Of a DNA stretch of 45,354 bases, positions 24,803 through 34,435 are shown piece by piece (position 1 is the stretch's first letter; every line of letters starts with the position of its first letter). Source of the DNA: Lachnospiraceae bacterium. GTDB taxonomy: Bacteria > Bacillota > Clostridia > Lachnospirales > Lachnospiraceae. The stretch spans positions 1-45,354 of the forward strand of contig CASJPF010000028.1 in assembly GCA_949383255.1 (NCBI GenBank). The letters run 5' to 3'. The translations under genes and the position numbers were made by a program. A model generated the notes under the pieces. The model was not told the origin of the DNA and ran no database searches. It saw only the letters and a program-made list of their open reading frames with translations.

Positions 24803-25129
24803 ATGAATTTATTGTTGACAGAGGCAGACGCGATGGCAGCAGGGCAAGGAGCTGCAAGTATGATATCACTGGTTGTGATGGTGGTATTTTGGTTTGGAAT
24901 TATGTATTTTTTGATGATTCGTCCTCAGAGAAAGGAGCAGAAGAAAAAGGCTGCTCTTGTCAATTCGGTGGAGGTTGGAGATAGTATTCTGACTACCAGC
25001 GGATTTTATGGCATGGTAATTGATGTTACAGACGAGGATGTTATTGTAGAATTTGGCAGCAATAAAAATTGCCGTATCCCCATGAAGAAGGCGGCAATTG
25101 AACAGGTTGAGAAGCCAGATAGTGAATAG
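24803..25129 (+). CDS. yajC: Preprotein translocase subunit YajC
   Basis: A 108-residue inner-membrane protein that associates with SecDF and the Sec translocon. It has the family form: one membrane helix (about 17-38; SLVVMVVFWFGIMYFLMI) directly followed by RPQRKEQKK, then a small beta-rich cytoplasmic domain with VEVGDSILTTSGFYGMV and NCRIPMKKAAIEQV. AGGAGG precedes the ATG. It is followed by a terminator and the leucine/isoleucine genes; secD and secF are not adjacent in this window. Confidence 0.94.
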   Translation: MNLLLTEADAMAAGQGAASMISLVVMVVFWFGIMYFLMIRPQRKEQKKKAALVNSVEVGDSILTTSGFYGMVIDVTDEDVIVEFGSNKNCRIPMKKAAIEQVEKPDSE

Positions 25130-25140
25130 AAATGCGATTA

Positions 25141-25174
25141 AAAAAGTCTCCGAGTATATTCTGGGAGATTTTTT
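25141..25174 (+). terminator. Terminator of yajC
   Basis: AAAAAGTCTCC (25141-25151) pairs with GGAGATTTTTT (25164-25174), one G-T wobble, followed by a T run. Confidence 0.75.
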
Positions 25175-25186
25175 TATGTAATCTTG

Positions 25187-25215
25187 TTGAAATTTTCTGT
25201 CGAATGTAATATGAT
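25187..25215 (+). promoter_or_regulatory. Predicted promoter of leuB-ilvD-ilvB
   Basis: TTGAAA (25187-25192) and TATGAT (25210-25215) with a 17-base spacer. The leader is only about 65 bases, too short for a T-box; I saw no leucine-rich leader peptide. Confidence 0.6.
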
Positions 25216-25286
25216 TGAGTATGTGTATATTTATTCAAAAAAATGGAATGCAGTGAAAAATCCATTCAAAAAAGGAGATAGAGAGC

Positions 25287-26387
25287 ATGAATTTGAATAT
25301 CGTTTGTATACCCGGTGACGGAATTGGACCAGAGATCGTTACAGAAGCGAAGAAGGTACTGGATCAGGTTGCTAAAAAATATGGTCACAGTATTTCGTAT
25401 AAAGATATTTTGATGGGGGGCGCATCAATTGATGCCTGTGGGGAACCGCTTACAGAGGAGGCAATTGCTACAGCAAAGGCAGCAGATGCTGTGCTGATGG
25501 GATCGATTGGTGGAAATACTTCGACATCGCCGTGGTATAAATTGCCACCACATTTAAGACCAGAATCAGGACTTTTAAAGTTGAGAAAATCCTTGAATTT
25601 GTTTGCAAATTTAAGACCTGCCTATTTATATGAGGAGTTAGAGGAAGCATGTCCCTTGCGAGAGGATATTATTGGCAGTGGATTTGATATGATGATTATG
25701 CGTGAACTTACAGGTGGATTGTATTTTGGAGAGCGCAGCACAAAGGAAGTGGACGGCATTGTCACAGCAATTGATACACTTACATACACAGAAAATGAAA
25801 TTCGACGCATTGCGACTAAGGGTTTTGAGATTGCGATGAAGCGCCGGAAAAAAGTGACCAGTGTCGATAAGGCCAATGTGCTAGATTCTTCTCGGCTTTG
25901 GAGAAAAGTGGTGGAGGAAGTCGCAAAAAATTATCCAGAGGTTACACTAGAACATATGCTTGTCGATAACTGTGCAATGCAACTTGTAAAAGACCCAAAA
26001 CAGTTTGATGTGATTCTTACAGAAAATATGTTTGGTGATATTCTTTCAGATGAGGCAAGTATGGTCACAGGGTCCATTGGCATGTTGTCATCGGCAAGTT
26101 TAAATGACACAAAATTTGGACTTTATGAGCCAAGTGGTGGTTCTGCACCAGACATTGCGGGAAAGGGTATTGCAAATCCAATTGCGACAATTTTGAGTGC
26201 AGCAATGATGCTTCGCTATTCGTTTGATTTGGACGAGGAAGCAAACGCCATTGAGGCTGCAGTGAAAAAAGTGCTTCAGGACGGTTATCGCACAATTGAT
26301 ATTATGCCGCAAGAAGAGGGCAAACGTGGAACTGTAAAGCAGGTTGGGACAGCAGAAATGGGAGATTTGATTGCAAGGGGGATTTAA
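25287..26387 (+). CDS. leuB: 3-isopropylmalate dehydrogenase
   Basis: Oxidises and decarboxylates 3-isopropylmalate with NAD in leucine synthesis. The 366 residues show the family's [13 protein letters not shown]-terminus, the [14 protein letters not shown] substrate loop, [30 protein letters not shown] and the metal-binding [18 protein letters not shown], plus the NAD-site [14 protein letters not shown]. It is first in an operon with ilvD (two bases between stop and start) and ilvB. AAGGAG precedes the ATG. leuA, leuC and leuD are not here. Confidence 0.96.
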   Translation: MNLNIVCIPGDGIGPEIVTEAKKVLDQVAKKYGHSISYKDILMGGASIDACGEPLTEEAIATAKAADAVLMGSIGGNTSTSPWYKLPPHLRPESGLLKLRKSLNLFANLRPAYLYEELEEACPLREDIIGSGFDMMIMRELTGGLYFGERSTKEVDGIVTAIDTLTYTENEIRRIATKGFEIAMKRRKKVTSVDKANVLDSSRLWRKVVEEVAKNYPEVTLEHMLVDNCAMQLVKDPKQFDVILTENMFGDILSDEASMVTGSIGMLSSASLNDTKFGLYEPSGGSAPDIAGKGIANPIATILSAAMMLRYSFDLDEEANAIEAAVKKVLQDGYRTIDIMPQEEGKRGTVKQVGTAEMGDLIARGI

Positions 26388-26389
26388 GA

Positions 26390-28060
26390 ATGAAGAGTGA
26401 TAATGTAAAAAAGGGAATGCAGCAGGCACCACACAGAAGTCTATTTCATGCATTGGGATTTACAGAAGAGGAAATGCAAAAACCTATGGTTGGAATTGTT
26501 AGTTCCTACAATGAGATTGTTCCGGGGCACATGAACTTGGATAAAATTGTGAATGCTGTAAAGCTTGGCGTGGCGGAGGCAGGTGGTGTTCCAGTTGTAT
26601 TTCCAGCGATTGCAGTTTGTGATGGAATTGCAATGGGACATATCGGCATGAAGTACTCCCTTGTCACAAGGGACCTAATTGCGGATTCGACAGAGTGTAT
26701 GGCATTGGCGCATCAGTTTGATGCTCTTGTTATGGTGCCCAACTGTGACAAGAACGTTCCGGGGCTTTTAATGGCAGCAGCGCGCATCAATGTGCCGACA
26801 GTATTTGTGTCAGGAGGTCCGATGCTCGCAGGTCATGTGAAAGGACAGAAGCGCAGCCTTTCCTCTATGTTTGAAGCAGTAGGTTCCTATGCTGCGGGTA
26901 CTATGACAGAGGAGGATGTCTGCGAGTTTGAGCAGAAGGCATGCCCGACATGTGGTTCTTGCTCTGGTATGTATACAGCTAATTCTATGAACTGCCTGAC
27001 AGAAGCGCTTGGTATGGGCTTACAGGGAAACGGTACGATTCCAGCAGTGTATTCAGAACGAATCAAGCTGGCAAAACATGCTGGTATGGCAGTGATGGAA
27101 ATGCTTAGGAAAAACATTTGCCCACGTGATATTATGACAAAAGAGGCAATTATTAATGCGCTTACTGTCGATATGGCGCTTGGATGTTCTACAAATTCAA
27201 TGTTACATTTGCCTGCGATTGCACATGAGATTGGTTTTGATTTTGATATATCTTATGCAAATGAAATTAGTGCAAAAACACCGAATCTTTGTCACCTTGC
27301 GCCAGCGGGGCCTACTTATATGGAAGATTTAAATGAAGCAGGTGGTGTATATGCGGTGATGAATGAACTGTCAGAGCTTGGACTTTTGAATGAAAATTGT
27401 ATGACGGTGACAGGAAAGACGATTGGGGAGAATATCAAAGGCGTTCAGAACAAAAATCCGGAGGTTATAAGACCACTTGATAATCCATATAGTAAAACAG
27501 GCGGACTTGCCGTGTTAAAAGGCAATCTTGCTCCTGATGGAAGTGTTGTAAAGCGCTCTGCAGTCGCTCCAGAGATGCTTGTCCACGAAGGACCTGCTCG
27601 TGTTTTTGAGTGCGAGGAGGATGCAATCGAAGCAATCAAGAGTGGAAGGATTGTTGCGGGAGATGTTGTGGTGATTCGCTATGAGGGTCCTAAAGGCGGT
27701 CCGGGTATGCGTGAGATGCTAAATCCTACATCAGCAATTGCAGGAATGGGACTTGGTTCTACGGTGGCATTGATTACAGATGGTCGCTTCTCCGGTGCAT
27801 CACGCGGAGCTTCAATTGGACATGTGTCACCTGAAGCAGCTGTGTGTGGACCGATTGCATTGGTTGAGGAGGGCGATATTATTGCGATTAACATTACAGA
27901 GTGCACTTTAAATGTTAAGGTATCTGATGAGGAGTTGGCAAGACGCCGTGCAAATTGGCAACCGCGAGAACCGAAAATAACAACAGGTTATCTTGCAAGA
28001 TATCGTGAGCTTGTCACCAGTGGTAACCGGGGAGCGATACTTGAGATTCCAAGAAATTGA
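26390..28060 (+). CDS. ilvD: Dihydroxy-acid dehydratase
   Basis: Iron-sulphur dehydratase acting in valine, isoleucine and pantothenate precursor synthesis. The 556-residue protein carries the cluster-ligand motifs [14 protein letters not shown] and [19 protein letters not shown], the PGHMNLDKI and [13 protein letters not shown] motifs, and the C-terminal [12 protein letters not shown] and [11 protein letters not shown] blocks. It starts two bases after the leuB stop with AGGGGG upstream overlapping leuB's end, so it is clearly co-transcribed and probably coupled. ilvB follows after 17 bases. Confidence 0.97.
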   Translation: MKSDNVKKGMQQAPHRSLFHALGFTEEEMQKPMVGIVSSYNEIVPGHMNLDKIVNAVKLGVAEAGGVPVVFPAIAVCDGIAMGHIGMKYSLVTRDLIADSTECMALAHQFDALVMVPNCDKNVPGLLMAAARINVPTVFVSGGPMLAGHVKGQKRSLSSMFEAVGSYAAGTMTEEDVCEFEQKACPTCGSCSGMYTANSMNCLTEALGMGLQGNGTIPAVYSERIKLAKHAGMAVMEMLRKNICPRDIMTKEAIINALTVDMALGCSTNSMLHLPAIAHEIGFDFDISYANEISAKTPNLCHLAPAGPTYMEDLNEAGGVYAVMNELSELGLLNENCMTVTGKTIGENIKGVQNKNPEVIRPLDNPYSKTGGLAVLKGNLAPDGSVVKRSAVAPEMLVHEGPARVFECEEDAIEAIKSGRIVAGDVVVIRYEGPKGGPGMREMLNPTSAIAGMGLGSTVALITDGRFSGASRGASIGHVSPEAAVCGPIALVEEGDIIAINITECTLNVKVSDEELARRRANWQPREPKITTGYLARYRELVTSGNRGAILEIPRN

Positions 28061-28077
28061 CCAAAGGAGAATTAAAA

Positions 28078-29757
28078 ATGCAGTTAACAGGTTCACAGAT
28101 TGTTATTGAATGTTTGAAAGAGCAGGGAGTTGATACCGTATTTGGTTATCCCGGCGGAACTATCTTGAATATTTACGACGAACTATATAAGCACAGTGAT
28201 GAAATTACACATATCCTTACTTCTCATGAACAGGGTGCTTCTCATGCGGCTGACGGGTATGCGCGCGCGACAGGAAAAGTTGGGGTTTGCCTTGCGACAA
28301 GTGGTCCGGGGGCAACCAACCTTGTAACAGGAATTGCAACTGCCTATATGGATTCTGTTCCATTAGTGGCAATCACAGCCAATGTAAATTTGCCATTGCT
28401 TGGGAAGGATACCTTTCAGGAGGTTGACATTGCAGGTGTGACAATGCCAATCACAAAACATGGATATATTGTAAAAGATGTCACTAAACTTGCAGACACC
28501 ATCAGACGGGCGTTTAAGATTGCAAAATCAGGGAGACCAGGACCCGTATTGGTGGATATTACTAAAGATGTAACAGCAAATATATGTGAATTTATTCCAG
28601 TAAAGCCAGAACAACCAGTCATTGTCAATTCCTATACGGAAAAGGATATTGATGTAGCACTTGAATTAATTAAGACTGCAAAGAAACCTTATATTTATCT
28701 TGGCGGAGGTGCGATTATTTCTGGTGCATCACGGGAAGTTAAAGAATTTGCAGAAAAGATACAAGCACCTGTGTGTGATACGCTGATGGCAAAGGGGGCT
28801 TTTGACGGTAAAAGTACATTGTATACTGGCATGATTGGTATGCATGGTACAAAGACATCAAATTATGGTGTTAGCCAATGTGATTTGTTGATAGCGCTTG
28901 GAGCACGTTTTTCTGACCGTGTGGTGGGCAATCCAAAGAAGTTTGCAGAGGGTGCGAAAATCTTACATATTGATATTGACGCTGCGGAAATTAATAAAAA
29001 TATCAAGACAGATGCCTCTATTATTGGAGACTTAAAGACCATCTTGAAAGAGCTAAACAGTAAGCTTACGCAACAGAATCATGATGCGTGGATTGCACAG
29101 ATTAAAGAATTAAAAGAAAAGTATCCATTGCAATATGAACCTGATAAACTTACGTGTCCTTATGTCATTGAAGAGTTAGACAGAGTTACCAATGGAAAAG
29201 CAATTGTATCTACTGATGTAGGACAGCATCAAATGTGGGCAGCACAATATTATCAATATACGGAACCACGGACCTTCCTTTCGTCCGGTGGACTTGGAAC
29301 GATGGGATATGGATTGGGAGCTTGTATTGGAGCAAAGGTTGGAAGACCAGATAAAATTTGTGTGAATATTGCTGGAGATGGCTGTTTTCGTATGAATATG
29401 AATGAGCTGGCAACAGCAAGTCGCTATAATATTCCAATTATTCAGATTATTATCAATAATCATGTGCTTGGAATGGTTCGCCAGTGGCAGACATTATTTT
29501 ATGAAAAGCGGTATTCACAGACAATTTTGACAGATAAAGTGGATTTTGTAAAAGTTTCCGAGGGGTTAGGCTGTGAGGCAATTCGTGTCACAAAGCGCGA
29601 GGAGATAGGACCAGCTCTTGAAAAAGCAATTTCACTTCAAAAACCAGTTGTAATCGAGTGCGTTATTGAGGAAGATGACAAAGTATTTCCTATGGTTCCT
29701 GCAGGAGCAGCAATCAGTGAGGCATTTGATGCGGAGGATTTGAAGCAGCGCCAGTAA
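28078..29757 (+). CDS. ilvB: Acetolactate synthase, large (catalytic) subunit
   Basis: ThDP enzyme that makes 2-acetolactate or 2-aceto-2-hydroxybutyrate, the first shared step of branched-chain amino-acid synthesis. The 559-residue protein has the catalytic Glu51 in [19 protein letters not shown], the FAD/herbicide-site region [12 protein letters not shown], and the ThDP-metal motif beginning [15 protein letters not shown] and ending in [15 protein letters not shown] start at ATG 28078 (MQLTGSQ) with AAGGAG upstream. The regulatory subunit gene ilvN, usually next to ilvB, is absent here; the next gene is a wall enzyme. Either ilvN is elsewhere or the enzyme works without it. Confidence 0.95.
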   Translation: MQLTGSQIVIECLKEQGVDTVFGYPGGTILNIYDELYKHSDEITHILTSHEQGASHAADGYARATGKVGVCLATSGPGATNLVTGIATAYMDSVPLVAITANVNLPLLGKDTFQEVDIAGVTMPITKHGYIVKDVTKLADTIRRAFKIAKSGRPGPVLVDITKDVTANICEFIPVKPEQPVIVNSYTEKDIDVALELIKTAKKPYIYLGGGAIISGASREVKEFAEKIQAPVCDTLMAKGAFDGKSTLYTGMIGMHGTKTSNYGVSQCDLLIALGARFSDRVVGNPKKFAEGAKILHIDIDAAEINKNIKTDASIIGDLKTILKELNSKLTQQNHDAWIAQIKELKEKYPLQYEPDKLTCPYVIEELDRVTNGKAIVSTDVGQHQMWAAQYYQYTEPRTFLSSGGLGTMGYGLGACIGAKVGRPDKICVNIAGDGCFRMNMNELATASRYNIPIIQIIINNHVLGMVRQWQTLFYEKRYSQTILTDKVDFVKVSEGLGCEAIRVTKREEIGPALEKAISLQKPVVIECVIEEDDKVFPMVPAGAAISEAFDAEDLKQRQ

Positions 29758-29779
29758 AAATTATTGCCATTAGAGTACT

Positions 29780-31279
29780 ATGAGAAAATTTTTATTAAGT
29801 TTCATCAGAGTGATTGGTGTGATGACAGTGCTAGGAATTGGTGCTGTCATTGCATTGGATCAATATTACCAGAATGTTTTTCCGATCGGTGTGACATTAA
29901 ATAATGAATACTGCACGGGGATGACCATTGAAAAGGTGACAGATATCTTAGATCGTTCCTATGATTTACAGGCAGATAAAATTATTGTGCGCACATTAGA
30001 TGGTGTGGAACATACATTGTCACTTAGCGAATGCGGGGTGACAGTTTCCTATGAACCAGCAGTTGCCAAATACATGAAACAGTGTAAATCCAAACCTTTT
30101 CAATGGCTAAATGATTTTTTTATGAACTGTCTGAAGTTGCGTTCGCCTCAAATGGGTGGTTTTCGGAGTGTGGCCATATTTCCCACTTTTTATTGTGATG
30201 TGGCTGCAATGACTGCAAAACTGGAGAAGACGGCGTGGCTCAACGAGAATTTGTACTCTGATAAAAATACAGATTCTATTGTACAAATTACAAAAAGTGC
30301 TGCAAAAGGATACATTTTAGTGGATAAAACAAAAGATTTGCTTTCAAAGGAAAGCGCAATAGAATTTATTTGTGCCGAGATTGTTAACCAATTAACAAAT
30401 AAAAATGGAGTTCCATTTCAAAGTGTATTGATTGATTTGTCAACAGAGGAAAACAAGAAAAAGTGCTACAAAAGTGTTCCGTATACAGCTGAGATGAAGG
30501 ATACACTTGTAAAGTGGGAAGGTATCTGTGAGTTTCAGAATTTTTATATGATATACCAATTTGGTAACTGTGAAGAAATTATTGACAAAGCAGTTGTTGC
30601 GGATTGGATGGAGCTTGACGAGGAAGGCGAGATTGTATTTGACGAACAGAATCGTCCAGTGCTTGATGATACGCTCATCAAGGAATATGTGTCATATTTG
30701 GCATCGACTTATAATACAGTAGGAATAGAGCGCAGTTTTAAGGCGACAAGAGGCGATATTGTACAAGTGCCCGGCGGAGGTTATGGCAATGAGCTTGACG
30801 AGAAGGCGGAGTATGAATTTTTATTGAATGCATTTCTCAACAAAGAAAGTGGCACGCGAACACCACAATACTTATCTGAGGCATGGGAAAAAGGCTCAGA
30901 TGATATTGGAGATACTTATATTGAAGTTGACATGACCAGCCAGCATATGTATTATTATGTGGATGGTAAGATTGTACTTGATACGCCGGTGGTTACCGGA
31001 AATACTGCGCGGAGATGGGGAACGCCTTCCAAGGTTTGTTATGTGTATTTTAAGCAGAAAAATAGAGTGCTTAGAGGCACAAATTATGCTACGCCAGTCA
31101 AATACTGGATGGCAGTTGATGGTCATATTGGGATTCATGATGCGACTTGGCGTAAGGAATTTGGAGGGGAGATTTATCAGACAGATGGTTCTCATGGCTG
31201 TATCAATACACCCCTTGGAATTATGACAGAACTATATGATTTGGTGGAGCTTGGCACGCCTGTTATTATGTTTTATTAG
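29780..31279 (+). CDS. L,D-transpeptidase (YkuD) with N-terminal PG-binding-like domain
   Basis: A 499-residue membrane-anchored wall enzyme forming 3-3 (meso-DAP) cross-links or attaching proteins to peptidoglycan. An N-terminal membrane helix (about 8-26) is followed by a PG_binding_4/VanW-like region (NVFPIGVTLNNEYCTGMTIEKV...; second half near 225-360) and a C-terminal YkuD domain (about 370-499). The catalytic motif is complete: GHIGIHDA, then the histidine and nucleophile Cys474 in DGSHGCINTP. It begins 22 bases after ilvB with no strong Shine-Dalgarno sequence, so read-through from the ilv operon is possible. No other wall gene is adjacent. Confidence 0.9.
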   Translation: MRKFLLSFIRVIGVMTVLGIGAVIALDQYYQNVFPIGVTLNNEYCTGMTIEKVTDILDRSYDLQADKIIVRTLDGVEHTLSLSECGVTVSYEPAVAKYMKQCKSKPFQWLNDFFMNCLKLRSPQMGGFRSVAIFPTFYCDVAAMTAKLEKTAWLNENLYSDKNTDSIVQITKSAAKGYILVDKTKDLLSKESAIEFICAEIVNQLTNKNGVPFQSVLIDLSTEENKKKCYKSVPYTAEMKDTLVKWEGICEFQNFYMIYQFGNCEEIIDKAVVADWMELDEEGEIVFDEQNRPVLDDTLIKEYVSYLASTYNTVGIERSFKATRGDIVQVPGGGYGNELDEKAEYEFLLNAFLNKESGTRTPQYLSEAWEKGSDDIGDTYIEVDMTSQHMYYYVDGKIVLDTPVVTGNTARRWGTPSKVCYVYFKQKNRVLRGTNYATPVKYWMAVDGHIGIHDATWRKEFGGEIYQTDGSHGCINTPLGIMTELYDLVELGTPVIMFY

Positions 31280-31395
31280 CACTACAAATATCAACATTTC
31301 GTTCCTTTAGTAATGTTGTTTATATAGATTGATAACACATGTGCCGCTTTATATAAAAGTGCGCACAATAATAAGAAATCAGGAGGAGTTAGAAA

Positions 31396-32475
31396 GTGTC
31401 TAGAGTGTACAATTTTTCAGCAGGTCCCGCAGTTTTACCTGAAGAAGTCCTTAAAGAAGCTGCAGATGAAATGTTAGATTATAAAGGAACAGGTATGTCT
31501 GTGATGGAGATGAGCCATCGTTCCAAGGCTTACGATACGATTATCAAGGAAGCTGAAGCAGATTTGAGAGAGCTTATGAATATTCCCGATAATTATAAAG
31601 TATTGTTTTTGCAGGGGGGCGCAAGCCAACAATTTGCTATGATTCCCATGAATCTTATGAAAAATGGTGTTGCAGACTATATTGTGACTGGTCAGTGGGC
31701 AAAAAAAGCATATCAAGAGGCATGTCTTTTTGGCAAGGCAAACAAGATTGCATCAAGTGAAGATCAGACTTTTTCTTATATACCAGACTGCTCAGACTTA
31801 CCAATCTCTGAGGATGCGGACTATGTATACATTTGTGAAAATAATACCATTTATGGTACAAAATTTAAAACATTGCCAAATACAAAAGGAAAGACGCTTG
31901 TTGCAGATGTGTCTTCATGTTTTTTGTCAGAGCCAGTAGATGTTACAAAATACGGTGTTATCTATGGCGGCGTTCAGAAAAATATTGGACCTGCTGGCGT
32001 GGTTATTGTAATTATCAGAGAAGATTTGATTACCGATGATGTTCTTCCGGGAACGCCGACAATGTTAAAGTACAAGACACATGCGGACAATGATTCGCTT
32101 TACAATACACCGCCTGCGTATGGTATTTATATTTGTGGAAAGGTATTTAAGTGGCTTAAGAAGCAGGGCGGACTTGAGAAGATGAAGGAGTACAATGAGA
32201 AGAAAGCGAAGATTCTCTATGATTTTCTGGATGAGAGTAAGCTCTTTAAGGGGACAGTCAGAAAAGAAGACCGCTCTTTAATGAATGTGCCATTTGTGAC
32301 AGGCAGCGAAGAGCTGGATGCGAAGTTTGTCAAAGAGGCAAAGGCGGCGGGATTTGAGAATCTAAAAGGTCATAGAACAGTTGGCGGTATGCGTGCAAGT
32401 ATCTATAATGCAATGCCAATGGAAGGTGTGGAGAAGCTTGTGGAGTTTATGAAAAAGTTTGAGGAGGAAAACTAA
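31396..32475 (+). CDS. serC: Phosphoserine aminotransferase
   Basis: PLP enzyme converting 3-phosphohydroxypyruvate and glutamate to O-phosphoserine. The 359-residue protein has the family start VYNFSAGPAVLPEEVL, LLFLQGGASQQFAM-type cofactor loop (FLQGGASQQFAMIPMN), the PLP lysine in YGGVQKNIGPAGV (Lys195) and C-terminal GHRTVGGMRASIYNAMP. It uses a GTG start with AGGAGG upstream. serA follows after two bases, so the first two steps of serine synthesis form one operon. serB is not seen here. Confidence 0.96.
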   Translation: MSRVYNFSAGPAVLPEEVLKEAADEMLDYKGTGMSVMEMSHRSKAYDTIIKEAEADLRELMNIPDNYKVLFLQGGASQQFAMIPMNLMKNGVADYIVTGQWAKKAYQEACLFGKANKIASSEDQTFSYIPDCSDLPISEDADYVYICENNTIYGTKFKTLPNTKGKTLVADVSSCFLSEPVDVTKYGVIYGGVQKNIGPAGVVIVIIREDLITDDVLPGTPTMLKYKTHADNDSLYNTPPAYGIYICGKVFKWLKKQGGLEKMKEYNEKKAKILYDFLDESKLFKGTVRKEDRSLMNVPFVTGSEELDAKFVKEAKAAGFENLKGHRTVGGMRASIYNAMPMEGVEKLVEFMKKFEEEN

Positions 32476-32477
32476 TA

Positions 32478-33641
32478 ATGTATCAATATAAATGTCTGAA
32501 TCCTATTTCGGATATAGGTTTATCAAGATTTACAGAAAGTTACCAGACAACAGATGATATTACACAGGCAGAGGGAGTGCTTGTCAGAAGTGCGTCTATG
32601 CATGAGATGGAGCTTCCAAAGACACTTCTTGCTGTTGCAAGAGCTGGTGCAGGAGTGAACAATATTCCGCTTGATAAGTGTGCAGAACAGGGAATTGTTG
32701 TGTTTAATACACCCGGAGCAAATGCAAATGGGGTGAAAGAACTTGTGCTTGCTGGTATGCTTCTTGCGTCCAGAGATATCACTGGAGGAATTGACTGGGT
32801 AAAAGCGAATGCTGGTTCAGAGACTGTTGCGAAGGATGCGGAGAAGGAGAAAAAAAAATTTGCAGGAACAGAAATTCAAGGGAAAAAGTTAGGAATCATT
32901 GGTCTTGGGGCAATTGGTATCCGCGTGGCAAATGCAGCGGTAGCACTTGGAATGGATGTCTATGGATATGATCCATATCTCTCAGTAGATGCTGCGTTAA
33001 AAATCTCCCGCGAGGTAAAACATGTGATCAATGTAGATGATATTTATACAGAGTGTGATTTCATCACAATCCATGTACCGTTGATGGATGCGACAAAGGG
33101 GATGATTAATGCTGCTGCCATTGCAAAGATGAAACAGGGTGTGATTGTGTTAAACTTTGCGAGAGATTTGCTTGTTAATGAAAAGGATATGATTTCTGCA
33201 TTAGAATCAGGAAAAGTTAGAAAGTATGTATCTGATTTCCCCAATCCAACGACAGCGGGGAAAAAAGGTTGTATTGTCATCCCACATCTTGGCGCGTCCA
33301 CAGAAGAGTCTGAAGATAACTGTGCTGTGATGGCGGTAGATGAACTGAAAGATTATCTTGAAAATGGTAATATTAGAAATAGCGTAAATTACCCTGCATG
33401 TGATATGGGTGTGTGCAATAATGTTGGTAGAGTAGCAATTTTGCACAAAAATATTGCTAATATGATTACACAGTTTACTGCTGCCTTTGGTGTAGCAGGA
33501 ATCAATATCAGCGATATGACTAACAAGTCAAGGGGAGAGTATGCCTATACACTGATGGATATTGAAAAATCAGCAGATGAAAAGATTCTTGAACAGTTAA
33601 ACCGCATTGATGGTGTATTTCGTGTGCGTATTGTGAAATAA
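32478..33641 (+). CDS. serA: D-3-phosphoglycerate dehydrogenase
   Basis: Oxidises 3-phosphoglycerate to 3-phosphohydroxypyruvate with NAD, the first step of serine synthesis. The 387 residues show the D-2-hydroxyacid dehydrogenase fold: VARAGAGVNNIPLDKC, the NAD-binding GKKLGIIGLGAIGIRVANAA, the catalytic Arg in NFARDLLVNE, Glu region DFPNPTTAG, and the His in IPHLGASTEESEDNC. A short ACT-like domain (about 320-387; MITQFTAAFGVAGINISDM) ends the protein, probably for serine feedback. It is coupled to serC by a two-base gap, with GAGGAGG inside the serC end. Confidence 0.95.
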   Translation: MYQYKCLNPISDIGLSRFTESYQTTDDITQAEGVLVRSASMHEMELPKTLLAVARAGAGVNNIPLDKCAEQGIVVFNTPGANANGVKELVLAGMLLASRDITGGIDWVKANAGSETVAKDAEKEKKKFAGTEIQGKKLGIIGLGAIGIRVANAAVALGMDVYGYDPYLSVDAALKISREVKHVINVDDIYTECDFITIHVPLMDATKGMINAAAIAKMKQGVIVLNFARDLLVNEKDMISALESGKVRKYVSDFPNPTTAGKKGCIVIPHLGASTEESEDNCAVMAVDELKDYLENGNIRNSVNYPACDMGVCNNVGRVAILHKNIANMITQFTAAFGVAGINISDMTNKSRGEYAYTLMDIEKSADEKILEQLNRIDGVFRVRIVK

Positions 33642-33675
33642 AGTGTTATTCACGAAAAGTATGTTACTAATTCGA

Positions 33676-33727
33676 CAGGGCACTTGTATTACAATAGGAT
33701 TACAACAAATTGCATACAAGTGCCTTG
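33676..33727 (+). repeat. Long inverted repeat downstream of serA
   Basis: GGCACTTGTA (33679-33688) and TACAAGTGCC (33715-33724) pair perfectly, and three more outer pairs extend the stem to about 13 bp. There is no T run after it, so it is either a weak terminator or mRNA 3'-end stabiliser of the ser operon. Confidence 0.6.
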
Positions 33728-33857
33728 CTGGATTGCAGCTGTGTAAGCAAAAAAATGTAATATATTGGTAATAATTACTTGGCATAAAATGCATGTTTCA
33801 TACCATATAAATTACGCAAAAAACTGTAAAATATGTAAACAAAGTGTCGAAAAAGAG

Positions 33858-33886
33858 TTGACAAGCTGAAATAAATATGTAATAAT
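33858..33886 (+). promoter_or_regulatory. Predicted strong promoter of an intergenic transcript
   Basis: A perfect -35 TTGACA (33858-33863), 17-base spacer and AATAAT (33881-33886), with TG one base before the overlapping TAATAA. The transcript would run about 218 bases to the terminator at 34073-34110 with no gene in between. Confidence 0.65.
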
Positions 33887-33892
33887 TTATTT

Positions 33893-34110
33893 ACAGAAAC
33901 AACAGTACACTAGGAAAAACTAATTGGAAATTCTTTTAGAAAGTTTTACTTGTTTGAATTTTTGGTTGTGTAAAAAGGGATGGCTTCTCGGAAGTAAATA
34001 GGGGGAAATTATTATAGAGCGTTTCAATAGTGTAAATGTAGCTTTTAGAGAGGAACCAAGTGTAAAAGGAACAGTACAAAAAAAGGATGTGTGCATCCTT
34101 TTTTTGTACT
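33893..34110 (+). ncRNA. Probable non-coding RNA of about 218 nt with own promoter and terminator
   Basis: Between the promoter at 33858-33886 and the perfect terminator at 34073-34110 I find no frame with a ribosome binding site and a protein-like reading. The sequence is instead paired: TTTTAC plus TTG (33944-33952) with CAA plus GTAAAA (34057-34067, two-base bulge); alternatively TTGGTT (33962-33967) with AACCAA (34054-34059); a small CTTC-TCG-GAAG hairpin (33984-33994); and AGAGC/GCTTT near 34016-34045. Purine-rich single-stranded stretches lie between. Size and organisation suit a regulatory RNA. A raiA-type RNA was considered because of size and clostridial context, and 6S RNA because of the stand-alone promoter, but I cannot assign a class. 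Exact ends are estimated. Confidence 0.55.
34073..34110. terminator. Terminator of the intergenic RNA
   Basis: A 17-bp perfect stem AGTACAAAAAAAGGATG (34073-34089) / CATCCTTTTTTTGTACT (34094-34110) with a TGTG loop. The A/T runs also allow it to end the convergent minus-strand transcript that covers 34160-34435. Confidence 0.9.
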
Positions 34111-34159
34111 ATAATAAGTGTGCAGTTCGATTATTATATAAATGTACAGTAATGACTAT

Positions 34160-34435
34160 CTAAAATGCATCATGCACGTCACCGTATTTGGTCATATTAC
34201 CAATAGTATTTTGGAATTTTGTTTCACGACTTACAGTGACTTGGCTTGCCAAATCCATATATTTGATAAAGATTTCTTCTACTGTCATATTCTTTTCTTT
34301 TGCGATTTCCTCCATAATTGGTTTGAGTTTTTCTAATTGAAAAGAAACGCGCGTTTTTTGTGGGTCAAAGTCTTTTAGTACGCGGTCAGCGTACTCATTA
34401 ATGCGTTCTAATAGATTCTTATCTTCTTCTGTCAT
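34160..34435 (-). CDS. Small acidic helical protein of unknown function
   Basis: A 91-residue, charged, mostly helical protein: MTEEDKNLLERINEYADRVL, a possible short basic strand with TRVSFQLEKLKPIMEEI, then EKNMTVEEIFIKYMDLAS. I do not recognise the family. No signal peptide or membrane helix is visible, so it is likely cytoplasmic. It has a good ribosome binding site (GAAAGGAAAAC before ATG 34435), which is why I accept it as a gene. It sits alone between the intergenic RNA and the ECF operon. The middle part has the form of a ribbon-helix-helix-like regulator, but that is a weak guess. Confidence 0.6.
   Translation of the reverse strand: MTEEDKNLLERINEYADRVLKDFDPQKTRVSFQLEKLKPIMEEIAKEKNMTVEEIFIKYMDLASQVTVSRETKFQNTIGNMTKYGDVHDAF

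Noticed and set aside
25130..25286. T-box or leader peptide before leuB-ilvD-ilvB
   Set aside because: The leader after the predicted promoter is only about 65 bases and contains no T-box consensus (TGGNACCGCG) or Leu/Val codon run.
33893..34072. A small protein gene in the intergenic transcript
   Set aside because: The available ATG/GTG frames are short, lack a Shine-Dalgarno sequence and are interrupted by stops.
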